Part shown: positions 1 through 7,719 of the stretch, piece after piece
Position numbering within the stretch: the first letter of the stretch is position 1
Layout: each line of letters opens with the position of its first letter
DNA from: JBCDGH01 sp038751365
GTDB taxonomy: Bacteria; Patescibacteriota; JACMRA01
NCBI GenBank assembly: GCA_038751365.1
Contig: JBCDGH010000010.1
Location: forward strand, 1-35,091
Direction of reading: 5' to 3'
DNA: 35,091 bases
The notes under the pieces: generated by a model
What the model was told of the DNA's origin: nothing
Databases searched by the model: none
The model's input: the letters and a program-made list of their open reading frames with translations, nothing else
Program-made: the position numbers and the translations under genes

Positions 1-259
1 GGGTAAATACCTCGTATATTTTTGGATCTACTTTAACTTTTAAAACGCCTGCTTGCTTAGCTCTATACTTTGCACCTTTTTGCTTTAATCTTTGTAATTC
101 TAAATGATTTTGAGGAGTGTCTTCTATGTACGTACGACCATTGACTGTAGTTATATCTAGATCAAGTTTGTTATTTTTTGCTTGCTCGATCCAATTACCT
201 ACTGTGGCGGGAGTAACATTATATTTTTTGGCGATTTGAACATTGCGCAAGATAGACAT
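1..259 (-). CDS. Helix-turn-helix N-terminal domain protein, truncated by window edge
   Basis: The gene starts with ATG at 259 and runs off the left edge, so only about 86 N-terminal residues are visible. They begin MSILRNVQIAKKYNVTPATV, which reads as a short helix-turn-helix: a recognition-type segment (VTPATVGNWIEQA) followed by a wing-like NGRTYIEDTP stretch, then a basic region rich in Lys and Arg. This suggests DNA or RNA binding. In reduced-genome bacteria similar N-terminal modules sometimes precede a methyltransferase domain. That is recollection only, because the rest of the protein lies outside the window. A TATCTT box sits five bases before the ATG, so the transcript may have little or no leader. 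Confidence 0.6.
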   Translation of the reverse strand, partial: MSILRNVQIAKKYNVTPATVGNWIEQAKNNKLDLDITTVNGRTYIEDTPQNHLELQRLKQKGAKYRAKQAGVLKVKVDPKIYEVFT

Positions 260-396
260 TTTTTAAGATAGTTTTTTTATAGTGCTGCTTTAAATGTTGT
301 TAAATAGCTAACAAAAAGTAATTTTGTTGACAAGCTAAAAAAATTATTTCAGCTTAACCAAAGCTAAGAAAGCTAAACTTTTAATGATTTTGTAGT

Positions 397-585
397 ATGA
401 CAAAAGACTCAAAAAACTTAGGTAGAGCTAATAAAACATCATCAAAGATAGCTCTGCAAATTCTAGAGAACTGGTTGAAAGAATTTGAATTGGCATACAA
501 TCTTTCTCCAGAACTTTCTAAAAGTCAAATAAATAGGCTGAAATCTGAATTTAATAAGATATTCGAAGTTGATTACACCTTATAG
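397..585 (+). CDS. Small hypothetical protein, 62 aa
   Basis: This short frame encodes a charged, mostly helical protein with no membrane segment or recognisable motif. It is rich in Lys, Ser, Asn and Glu. It has no Shine-Dalgarno sequence. Its last 13 bases overlap, tail to tail, the end of the minus-strand exonuclease gene. It fills most of an otherwise empty interval between two genes, which is the main argument that it is real. A chance frame in AT-rich DNA is a serious alternative. Confidence 0.4.
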   Translation: MTKDSKNLGRANKTSSKIALQILENWLKEFELAYNLSPELSKSQINRLKSEFNKIFEVDYTL

Positions 586-2648
586 CTTCTCATAAATTTC
601 ACTTCAACTTTACTCAGAGATGATATTTGGTTGAGTTGTGAACGAAGATGTATTGACTTTAGCTGCTTCGTAAAAGTTTCTCGATCTTGTTTTATCCAGT
701 TAGTCCAAAAAGGATGAAACCAGAGATAGGGTTGATTTACTATCCAAATTTCCTTCAAGTGGGGTATATTTTTTTGCCTTAGGAGGTAAAATATATCGCC
801 TAATTTAGTGACTACCAAACCTTTAAAACCTTTTTCAATTTTAGAATTAATTTTTGTTAAACTTCCGCTCTCGCCAAGTATAAGATAATCTGTTATTTTG
901 AAGTTTTCTACTAGAACTCTTTGAGAATCTTTGAGCGTAGAATTCTGACCACAAAGTATGACCGTAATTTGATTACTAGAATTAGATAACAGTCCCTCAA
1001 AAAATTCTGTTAAATCTAACAGATAATCATTCTTAAGTTCGTTTGTATTATTTTGTACACTGGAATCATGATAGTGCACGCTGACTTGCCTACTCTCAAA
1101 TAACTCCTCGAGCCTAATAGTCTCTAGTAAATGTGCAAAACTACTTTCCTGTAAGAAAGTCTCCACTTCTAAATCACCTATTTTGTCTAGCAAATTAGTA
1201 AAATGATTTTGTAGATTAAAATCTTTCTTGAAAGCACTTATAGTAAATTTATTATAAAACAACCTAAACATATAGTTCTCATTACTAGCTAAAGATAGTA
1301 AACTTGCTATATTAGATATCTTTGTAGAAATTATAGTGATAAGATTGTCGCTGTTATCCAGTTTAACTTTCTTCAACTTATCAGTAAGTTCACAGAGAGT
1401 AGTAAATTTCTTTGCAATCACCTTGGTTTCATGGTTTAGTAAGTGGTGGTAATATCTAAACTCATTGTTAACCCAATGAGGCTTTAAAGCAATTAGTAAA
1501 AACTCATAAGCTCCAATCCATTTTTCAACTAAAAGTGTTGACTGATCCAGCTTTTGTCTATGTAATTTAATACTCAAATAAAGATCTAGAAGACTGGCTA
1601 GACCTGATAAATGCGCTGTATCTTCAACTAAATTTCGAATTTGTCCAATAATACTTTCGAAAACTGGAATTATTACTTTTTGACTTTGATTAGGTTGATT
1701 AAAACTATCTTCGGAAGACACTAATTCAATTACTGATTCAGCGAAGCTAAAAACTGCTTTACTTTGACCATGGAGCTTGAGGTGATAGTTTGGATTCTTA
1801 ATTTTGTGAAGAAATAATGCATATAACTGTAGCAGAATAAGCACGAACTCTCTAGGTAGGTCTAATTTAAGAAGTACTTCTAACTGACTTAGAGCATTTA
1901 TAGGATTAAGACTATTTATTTTTTCTATAAGATGCTTTTTAATTGGGTTGCCAAAAAAATCAACTTTTACAGGGTTAGACTCAATAATTACCTCAGATTT
2001 CTTATCAAATGAAGTAGAATATTGATTTGAACCAAAAAAATTTAAGTCTATAGGTAAAAAGTGTTGATCTAGAAGCTCAAAAAACTTCTGGCTTAGCTGT
2101 AAATTTGGTATATGTTGAATGATTCTCCTGAATAGTAGATAGCATACCGAAGCGTCGTATAGAGCTCTGTGTGAAAGCTGAGCATGCTCAGAATCTAAAT
2201 TTGGAACTAAGTTGAACTTGTCTTGTAAAAACTCCAAATTAATAGCTGAGATTTCAGGGAAAAATATTTTAGCCAGCTCAAGAGTGTCTACCGTTTTAAT
2301 ATTCGAGGGTAAATACCAAGATTCTTTCTTCAGGAAGTTTAAGTCAAAATCAATACTATGACCAATTACTGCTTGAATATTATTATAATTTTCTAACCAA
2401 TTAGCCCATATTTCTTGTACTTTGTGCAGATTCTGAGCAGTTGACAACTCGAGCTCAGTAATACCCGTAATCCGAGTAATTTTGGCATCCATAGTCTGCC
2501 TTAGAGAAACTAAACTACTAAACTTGTCGACTTCAGTAAACTCTAATGATTGAGGATCAATACTTACTACCAAACCAGCAATTTCGATAATTTGAGATTC
2601 AGAAAAATTGACTCCTGTGGTTTCAGTGTCAACAAATAATAGAAGCAT
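573..2648 (-). CDS. DnaQ-type DEDDh 3'-5' exonuclease with a degenerate DinG-like C-terminal region
   Basis: The first 175 or so residues form a DEDDh exonuclease. Motif I is FVDTETTG (residues 5-12), motif II is GHSIDFDLNFL (about 95-105) and motif III is HRALYDAS (about 161-168), so the metal-binding acids and the catalytic His are present. The remaining 500 residues resemble, loosely, the helicase half of DnaQ-DinG fusion proteins. Near the C-terminus, an ILGESGSLTKI stretch and a WIVNQPYLWFHPFW stretch match the spacing of the DinG C-terminal motor (LPF..P). I see no Walker A (GxGKT/S) and no DEAH box, and the protein is about 200 residues shorter than typical DinG fusions. A working exonuclease is likely, and helicase activity is not. 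The gene is last in a minus-strand run after yidC, with a 3-base gap. Confidence 0.7.
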   Translation of the reverse strand: MLLLFVDTETTGVNFSESQIIEIAGLVVSIDPQSLEFTEVDKFSSLVSLRQTMDAKITRITGITELELSTAQNLHKVQEIWANWLENYNNIQAVIGHSIDFDLNFLKKESWYLPSNIKTVDTLELAKIFFPEISAINLEFLQDKFNLVPNLDSEHAQLSHRALYDASVCYLLFRRIIQHIPNLQLSQKFFELLDQHFLPIDLNFFGSNQYSTSFDKKSEVIIESNPVKVDFFGNPIKKHLIEKINSLNPINALSQLEVLLKLDLPREFVLILLQLYALFLHKIKNPNYHLKLHGQSKAVFSFAESVIELVSSEDSFNQPNQSQKVIIPVFESIIGQIRNLVEDTAHLSGLASLLDLYLSIKLHRQKLDQSTLLVEKWIGAYEFLLIALKPHWVNNEFRYYHHLLNHETKVIAKKFTTLCELTDKLKKVKLDNSDNLITIISTKISNIASLLSLASNENYMFRLFYNKFTISAFKKDFNLQNHFTNLLDKIGDLEVETFLQESSFAHLLETIRLEELFESRQVSVHYHDSSVQNNTNELKNDYLLDLTEFFEGLLSNSSNQITVILCGQNSTLKDSQRVLVENFKITDYLILGESGSLTKINSKIEKGFKGLVVTKLGDIFYLLRQKNIPHLKEIWIVNQPYLWFHPFWTNWIKQDRETFTKQLKSIHLRSQLNQISSLSKVEVKFMRSYKV

Positions 2649-2651
2649 AAG

Positions 2652-3641
2652 CTATTTTTTCTTCTTTGATTTAGCGCCGGTCTTAGCTTTGGAGATAGAT
2701 GCTTTTTTTTTGGGTTTTGCCTTCTTAGACTCCTTTTCCACAAACTCTACGACTGTTGGTTGGCTACTGGAATCAGCTGGATCTGCTGTATTCTCGATGT
2801 TATTGGCTGGATTATCATCTCTACTTTGAGGATCAGACTTAGCAATATCTTCGAGTAACTTTTCTGTATGCCCTGAATAGAATGTAGTTAGGAATATTTG
2901 CCTTAGTAAGGACATCAAACCGACAGTGACAAAGTATATGTTGGCGCCTGCTGGTAAATTAAAATTTACAATAAACAAGATTATCGGCATGCCGTATATC
3001 ATGTTGAACTCCATGCTCTTTTGGAGGGCTTCAGGATCTAAGGCTTTATCGTCTTTCTTTTTGACTATTTTTTTAGGTTTTTCTGGTAGTTTTATTTTCG
3101 GTGACCACTTAAAAGTATACATTCCGTAAGCAAAAGATAGTAGTGAGGCTAGCAAAGGTAACCAGATATAGCTTCTAGCTGAGGCTTGGAGAGGTATAAA
3201 TCCAAAAGCAGTAGTGCTAAGACTTTGCTGAGGTAAATTAGCTACGAAGGGGTAAAAATTACCCGTTATATCCTGCCCGGCAGTAATATCACGAATCACA
3301 AAATATACTCCTGTAGCAAAGAATAATTGCACAAATAAAGTTATAAAAATACTCCCACTACTAAGATTATGCTTCTTATTAAAAGCCATTGTCTGCTTTA
3401 GAGACTCTTGAGGATCTTTCTTATACTTATCTTGGATTTTCTTCAGTTGTGGTTGTAATAGTTTAATTTTCTGAGTGTTAATATAAGAAGAAGCAAAAAT
3501 TGGCCACATAACCAAGTTCACTATCACCGCTAGCAGTACTATGGAAGTACCAGTGTCATTGGTAAGGTTGTATAAGAGTTGTAAAAGATTGACTTGAGGA
3601 TTGTATACCAGATTAGTATATAGCCAGCTAAAAATATTCAT
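2652..3641 (-). CDS. yidC: Membrane protein insertase YidC/Oxa1
   Basis: YidC/Oxa1 inserts and folds proteins in the cytoplasmic membrane, alone or with SecYEG. The sequence shows the family pattern: a first core membrane segment (about 33-50), a cytoplasmic helical hairpin (KIKLLQPQLKKIQDKYKK, about 58-75), a second segment (about 97-115), and the paired C-terminal segments with the signature NFNLPAGANIYFVTVGLMSL. The tail (about 280-329) is a Lys-rich basic stretch, as in YidC proteins that bind ribosomes. There is no large periplasmic domain, so it is the short Gram-positive/CPR type. The conserved groove arginine after IV in the first core segment is replaced by Asn42 (AVIVNLVMWP). It lies between rbfA (7-base gap) and the exonuclease gene, probably in one transcript. 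Confidence 0.92.
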   Translation of the reverse strand: MNIFSWLYTNLVYNPQVNLLQLLYNLTNDTGTSIVLLAVIVNLVMWPIFASSYINTQKIKLLQPQLKKIQDKYKKDPQESLKQTMAFNKKHNLSSGSIFITLFVQLFFATGVYFVIRDITAGQDITGNFYPFVANLPQQSLSTTAFGFIPLQASARSYIWLPLLASLLSFAYGMYTFKWSPKIKLPEKPKKIVKKKDDKALDPEALQKSMEFNMIYGMPIILFIVNFNLPAGANIYFVTVGLMSLLRQIFLTTFYSGHTEKLLEDIAKSDPQSRDDNPANNIENTADPADSSSQPTVVEFVEKESKKAKPKKKASISKAKTGAKSKKKK

Positions 3642-3648
3642 ATTTATT

Positions 3649-4008
3649 TTATAAAGAGACTTTATCTAAAAGTTGGTAAATTCGCTCGATCTGCTCTTCT
3701 TCTTTATCGATGAAAAAGCCGATTTTAGCCTGTCTGAAAGTCAAACCCTGATCGTATAAATGATTAGATAAATCTTTAGCTACCTTTCTGAGCTTTGCTA
3801 GAGTAGTCCCATGTTTACCGTTAGTGGTATTAATTCCAACACTAACTTTTTGAATTTGTTTATCGTATTTTACAGACTTTACATTCCAAAACTGCTTTCT
3901 CAACTCTTCTTTACTCAACAGAAACAAAGAAGTAGTTAATATAAATTCTCTTTCTTTCTTTTTTGATCTATTTTTTCTGGCTTTATCACTTGAACTTGAT
4001 TTTCCCAT
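3649..4008 (-). CDS. rbfA: Ribosome-binding factor A-like protein
   Basis: RbfA is a small KH-fold protein that binds immature 30S subunits and helps 16S rRNA maturation. The C-terminal part matches the family: a beta-strand with SVGINTT, a helix (TLAKLRKVAKDLSNHLYDQG) and the closing strand and helix IGFFIDKEEEQIERIYQLLD, which parallels PEL-F-D-s---g-rI--LL in RbfA. The N-terminus is a basic Lys/Ser tail. I chose ATG at 4008 (119 aa, the normal family length). A TTG at 4068 would add 20 hydrophobic residues that do not fit the family. The frame sits 62 bases after the upstream membrane protein gene and 7 bases before yidC. Confidence 0.68.
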   Translation of the reverse strand: MGKSSSSDKARKNRSKKKEREFILTTSLFLLSKEELRKQFWNVKSVKYDKQIQKVSVGINTTNGKHGTTLAKLRKVAKDLSNHLYDQGLTFRQAKIGFFIDKEEEQIERIYQLLDKVSL

Positions 4009-4070
4009 AATAAGTATTTGAATTATCAAATTTGCAATACTAATGATGTTTTTTAAACTGTTTGTCAAAT

Positions 4071-5093
4071 CTATCTGAAATAATCAAAGTACTTATCCTG
4101 AGCTGGATATACTGTAAAATTCTGTATAATATCAAGCTGCTTTAAATCCAGAGTAAATAGCTCATACGCAGGATACTGCCCCTTATTATGTACAGCAATA
4201 AAATTGATTCCGTTATTGATATCTTGACTTTTGGCGAATCTGATTTGATCTACCAAAGTTGATTTATCTTTACCCAAAACATTAGTTACTTTTTCTATGA
4301 AGTCTATAGCTATCAACTCAGTAAAACCTGTAAAGTTGTTGACTCTCCAGACTTTACAACTGTGGATACTGCTTAAGACACACTCACCCTCAAGATAGTA
4401 GGTATAATTATCTAGATACTTGGTATCGACAATTTGATTTGGAGACAAATACATGATATCATCAAAGATAGGTTCTATTAAGTACTTACTGTATTTAAGT
4501 AGATTAAAGCTGGCAGAGACTTGAGACTTGCTATAAATTACTGCGTAGATGTCATTCTGAGGATCTAATTTAAACAAGCTACCAACGGGTAATTTACTAG
4601 TTACTAATTCAATTTCAGCCTCATTTATCCTGAGTATTTGTATACCTTGTAAATCCGTTTCATTACAATCACCATCTGGAATCCATAAGCCAGAGTCATA
4701 ATTATTTAATCCATCAGCCAAATTAAAATTATTTTCTTTTCCGAGCTCAATTATACACTCTCTAGAACCATCTACTTTGATACTAATAGCTTTAGGCATT
4801 TCCTTGTTTATTTCAGGCTCGTTCTGAGAATTTTGCTGCTGGGTAGTGTCCTCACTTTCAGTATTTAGTTGACTAGCTAAATCGATAGAAGTGTTAGCCG
4901 GCGTTGATGCAGAGACACCGGCTTGTTGCCTTACAAACCAAAAACCTAGACCTCCAAAGGCGATAAGAAGAAAAATCATAAAAGCCATAGGCAAAAAAGC
5001 CAAGTCTCTCTTATTTTGAGAGTAAAGATTTTTAGTTTGAGATTTTTTTGATTTGCTAGATACCTTCCAAATACTACTGCCACCCGTAACCAT
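4071..5093 (-). CDS. Single-pass membrane protein of unknown function, 340 aa
   Basis: A basic N-terminus (about 1-30, many Lys, Ser and Gln) is followed by one strongly hydrophobic segment (about 33-54, LAFLPMAFMIFLLIAF). Next come a Ser/Thr/Gln-rich linker (about 58-95) and a folded region of about 240 residues that would lie outside the membrane. That region contains several Cys residues (RECII, DGDCNET, GECVLSS, HSCKVW), which could form disulfides. I do not recognise the domain. It starts the transcript that continues through rbfA and yidC. A surface or envelope role is inferred from topology only. Confidence 0.75.
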   Translation of the reverse strand: MVTGGSSIWKVSSKSKKSQTKNLYSQNKRDLAFLPMAFMIFLLIAFGGLGFWFVRQQAGVSASTPANTSIDLASQLNTESEDTTQQQNSQNEPEINKEMPKAISIKVDGSRECIIELGKENNFNLADGLNNYDSGLWIPDGDCNETDLQGIQILRINEAEIELVTSKLPVGSLFKLDPQNDIYAVIYSKSQVSASFNLLKYSKYLIEPIFDDIMYLSPNQIVDTKYLDNYTYYLEGECVLSSIHSCKVWRVNNFTGFTELIAIDFIEKVTNVLGKDKSTLVDQIRFAKSQDINNGINFIAVHNKGQYPAYELFTLDLKQLDIIQNFTVYPAQDKYFDYFR

Positions 5094-5153
5094 ATTTATT
5101 ATGTAACATAGCCAACTATAACTTTTGGTGTCAAGAGTCGGAATTTACTCTAT

Positions 5154-5183
5154 AAAAAAAGACCTTGTTGTTACACAAAGTCT
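5154..5183 (-). terminator. Intrinsic terminator after the LuxR-type HTH gene
   Basis: On the minus strand a 9-bp stem (AGACTTTGT paired with ACAAGGTCT, one G-U wobble) closes a 6-base loop and is followed by seven T. It lies 15 bases past the stop of the HTH gene ending at 5198, so it should end that transcript before the next minus-strand gene starts at 5093. Confidence 0.8.
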
Positions 5184-5197
5184 ATATAATAATTGGA

Positions 5198-5629
5198 CTA
5201 ATTCTCATTCAAAAGAAAAGCAATTTTTTTTAGAATATCCTCAAGATTAAGATCTCTACTCATTTCTGACTTGTATCGAATTAGCTTTGGAAGTAAATGT
5301 AAGGCTTGGTTTAACTTACCATCCTCAATTAAGCTTTCAAACATATGAAAATAATTGACCTCTTCTACGTATTCGGTACTAATTTTTAATATGTGAATTA
5401 ATTTGACAGTTTTGACTGGTCCTTTTCCTTGAATTCCAAACTTTTGGTAAAGTTTAGATAGTCTCTGCCTACACGTACCTTCAGCAATACTTAAACCATC
5501 AGCAATCTCCTTTGTAGATACACTTGGCTTACCAGCCTCGATAATCTCCCTATATATAAACCCTAATACTTCTTTATCATTAGAAGTGAGTTTGAAGCTC
5601 AAAGAATCGACAAATTTTTGTAAACTCAT
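5198..5629 (-). CDS. LuxR/GerE-type helix-turn-helix protein
   Basis: Residues about 14-75 match a GerE/LuxR DNA-binding domain: LTSNDKEVLGFI, then STKEIADGLSIAEGTCRQRLSKLYQKFGI, which has the classic order of scaffold helix, turn, recognition helix and the hydrophobic K-L/F-G-I end. The remaining 65 residues are helical (HMFESLIEDGKLNQALHLLPKL) and could be a dimerisation or TPR-like tail. There is no receiver or ligand-binding domain ahead of the HTH, unlike most LuxR regulators. The gene stands alone, with its own terminator. A transcription factor is the likeliest role, and the targets are unknown. Confidence 0.7.
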   Translation of the reverse strand: MSLQKFVDSLSFKLTSNDKEVLGFIYREIIEAGKPSVSTKEIADGLSIAEGTCRQRLSKLYQKFGIQGKGPVKTVKLIHILKISTEYVEEVNYFHMFESLIEDGKLNQALHLLPKLIRYKSEMSRDLNLEDILKKIAFLLNEN

Positions 5630-5678
5630 GATGGTTAACCCACAAAAAGAATTTTCAGTTCAAAATAACTAATACAAT

Positions 5679-6518
5679 TTAGCTAGTTTTGAACCCGTCT
5701 GTAATTATATAACCATTTATTTGATTTTGTACAGGTATTAAATTTGGAGTATTTATAAGGACTGTGATTACTTCGTCTCGATTGAGCCAACAAGTTTGAA
5801 GTGAATACATATTAGTTAACTCAGCTTTATTTTCTGAAATATTTAGCTCTAGATTATCAATCTGCTCCTGATTACCACGTATTTCTAAGCTGGCTTGAGA
5901 GTCTTGACGTTGAACAATCTGATATCTATCGTCAGAGCATAAATCATTATCCAGTAGCACTATTTCTTCAACTTCATTTATATTAAAAATCCTAGACTTG
6001 GTAACCTCTTCAGGCAGAAGGTTGTTAATCATAACTAGTGAAATGCAACCAATCAAAAATCCATACACTAAGCCGTAAAAAGCATTAATAGGAATTTTAA
6101 CAAACTTCAAGAAAAGAGTAGAGCTTAATCTATAAGTTTTAATACTCAGCAAATAAATTCCTACAAACTGAATTAGTAAAACTATACCTAAATTGACGTT
6201 GCTTAGTTGATTCAAAACAGACCTAACATACATACTTGAAGGTAATACTCCAAGTCTAAATAAAATGATACCTACACTAGAATACAACCAAGTAATTACT
6301 AAAAAAAATACACCGCACGAAAGTATAAGGAATGTTAGATGTCGCACAGTTTCTTGCGTAAAGTTCTGTAATTTCTGAATAGTCAAATGATTTTCAGATA
6401 TTGGCTGAGGTACATCAACAGATTCTAAATACTGCTTTTGTACAATCTCTACCAATTTTTCAGTTAATAGCTCTTGTTTAACTGGGGTGAAGAATGCTAT
6501 TATGGCGAATATAAACAC
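5679..6518 (-). CDS. Multi-pass membrane protein, possible partner of the PadR circuit
   Basis: The protein has an N-terminal hydrophobic stretch (about 1-12), then three or four further membrane segments at roughly 62-82, 108-128 and 147-167. A C-terminal soluble domain of about 110 residues follows (170-279), rich in Asn, Gln and Glu. I do not recognise the family. It begins with GTG at 6518, inside the end of the preceding gene, giving a 19-base overlap and so probable translational coupling. PadR, the small single-pass gene and this gene form one compact minus-strand operon, so this protein may be the effector or the sensed membrane component. Confidence 0.7.
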   Translation of the reverse strand: MFIFAIIAFFTPVKQELLTEKLVEIVQKQYLESVDVPQPISENHLTIQKLQNFTQETVRHLTFLILSCGVFFLVITWLYSSVGIILFRLGVLPSSMYVRSVLNQLSNVNLGIVLLIQFVGIYLLSIKTYRLSSTLFLKFVKIPINAFYGLVYGFLIGCISLVMINNLLPEEVTKSRIFNINEVEEIVLLDNDLCSDDRYQIVQRQDSQASLEIRGNQEQIDNLELNISENKAELTNMYSLQTCWLNRDEVITVLINTPNLIPVQNQINGYIITDGFKTS

Positions 6519-6901
6519 GCTGCGAAAATTAAGATCATAAAAAAGGCAGCGTTAAAAATACCAAATATAATATAAGCTAAGACTGAAGAAACAAATTTTA
6601 CCATTCTAAAGTTGGTAGATTTATAATGAAATAAATTAAGCAACTGTTGATCTGACAAGCCTAGCTGAGAGCCTATATCCTGAGCAATATCACTAAAAGC
6701 TAATATTTTTTGTGGATTTTTGTTTGATTTAGCATCTAGCCTTGAGTAGAGAGATCTTTCAATATCATTAGCTGTTAACTTATCTTGATGGTTTGAATAT
6801 ACTGAGTAAAGTGCATGAATGTAAGCTGATAAAAGTCTTTTACCGTTAGGGTCAGTTTTAATTGTTTGCTTGTTTACTTTGAATTTAATAGTTTTGGACA
6901 T
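6500..6901 (-). CDS. Small C-terminally membrane-anchored protein downstream of padR
   Basis: The first 95 or so residues are soluble and helical, with a basic N-terminus, and the last 28 form one hydrophobic segment (SVLAYIIFGIFNAAFFMILIFAA). This layout, directly after a PadR gene (10-base gap), resembles the PadR-associated HAAS or DUF1700-type membrane adaptors found in Firmicutes. I see no strong sequence signature, so the match rests on order and topology. It overlaps the next gene by 19 bases. Confidence 0.65.
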   Translation of the reverse strand: MSKTIKFKVNKQTIKTDPNGKRLLSAYIHALYSVYSNHQDKLTANDIERSLYSRLDAKSNKNPQKILAFSDIAQDIGSQLGLSDQQLLNLFHYKSTNFRMVKFVSSVLAYIIFGIFNAAFFMILIFAACLYSP

Positions 6902-6911
6902 ACTTGGGCTG

Positions 6912-7247
6912 TTATTTATTTTTTGCTAGTTGCTGAATGGAGTTATATATGGTGTTAAGTGAAGTCATACCTAAGTCTAAATAACTCTTACCTGATTCGG
7001 TAATGAGGTAGTATTTTCTAGGTGGTCCAGAACTACTCTCTTCCCAATTGTAGGAGAGAAGATCTTCTTTCTTTAGCCTGTTTAATAACGGGTACAAGGT
7101 GCCTTCGGGTATATCTATTTGGACTTTAGCTAAGGTTTTAATGATTTCACTAGCATATTTCTGCTCATTTTGCAGTGTCAAAAGCACAAACAGATCTAAA
7201 AATCCTTTTTTTAATTGAGTGTCTTGGTAGATTTTAGATGAATTCAT
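6912..7247 (-). CDS. PadR-family transcriptional repressor
   Basis: PadR proteins are winged-helix repressors that often control their own operon and respond to small molecules or envelope stress. The 111 residues match the short class: FLDLFVLLTL, then YASEIIKTLAKVQIDIPEGTLYPLLNRLKKEDLL as the winged helix, and a wing with SSGPPRKYYLITESGKSYL. The EGTLYPLL recognition-helix motif is diagnostic. It is the first gene of a minus-strand operon with two membrane protein genes. A near-perfect inverted repeat overlaps its promoter, which fits autorepression. Confidence 0.93.
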   Translation of the reverse strand: MNSSKIYQDTQLKKGFLDLFVLLTLQNEQKYASEIIKTLAKVQIDIPEGTLYPLLNRLKKEDLLSYNWEESSSGPPRKYYLITESGKSYLDLGMTSLNTIYNSIQQLAKNK

Positions 7248-7252
7248 AACTA

Positions 7253-7305
7253 AGTATAATGTTATACACAGTACCTAATATAACACTATACTTTTGTCAA
7301 GTAAA
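7253..7305 (-). promoter_or_regulatory. padR promoter with candidate PadR operator
   Basis: On the minus strand TTGACA (7300-7305 region, reading CTTGACAAAAG) is followed about 17 bp later by a TAGGTA box. Two 15-base arms, at 7252-7266 and 7279-7293, form an inverted repeat with one mismatch (core AGTATAATGTTATA against TATAACACTATACT) separated by 12 bp. One arm lies between the -35 and -10 boxes and the other lies over the start of the transcript. The first arm is itself a short palindrome, GTATAA-TG-TTATAC. This is what an autorepressed PadR promoter would look like. Protein binding is inferred. Confidence 0.7.
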
Positions 7306-7348
7306 ACTACCTCTTTTTCAAGGTAGCGAAGTAATTAAATACCTAAAG

Positions 7349-7588
7349 TCAACCGACTTTCAAGAAACAAACGTCAATATTATAATCTAAGGTTAAGGTT
7401 AGGTGTTTGTTTTCAAACCCATTAGTCCATGATCGACCCCTAAATACAAAAATATTCTCCTCTAATGACTTGAGAAAAGTGAGGTAAATCTCTATACCAT
7501 TTAGCTGAATTGGTTTGTTTTCAATCAAAAGCCTAGAAAGCTGATTCTTTTCTAATGAACAGAATCTTAAGGTCTTAGAAGTGCTCAT
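7349..7588 (-). CDS. Small hypothetical protein, 79 aa
   Basis: This frame encodes a soluble protein with alternating hydrophobic and polar residues that would form strands (IQLNGIEIYLTFL, HLTLTLDYNIDVCFL). I do not recognise it. It ends in TGA, one of few genes here to do so. It lies alone between the padR promoter and murC and has no clear ribosome binding site. It could be a chance frame, but it fills the gap well. Confidence 0.45.
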   Translation of the reverse strand: MSTSKTLRFCSLEKNQLSRLLIENKPIQLNGIEIYLTFLKSLEENIFVFRGRSWTNGFENKHLTLTLDYNIDVCFLKVG

Positions 7589-7719
7589 TTTTCATGATAA
7601 AATGAAGTCCACGATAGTACTACAATAGTAACAGAAATAAGTCAAAATTAAGCTGAAAAAAGTTTTATTTGCTAATCAGACCCCAATTACCAATATAATT
7701 TGAACTTGCAAAAACAAAC

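Noticed and set aside
2608..2829. Plus-strand frame opposite the exonuclease start and yidC end
   Set aside because: It is antisense to two well-supported genes and has a composition typical of a shadow frame.
4009..4068. Longer RbfA start (TTG at 4068)
   Set aside because: The extra 20 residues are hydrophobic and not part of the RbfA family; ATG at 4008 gives the normal length.
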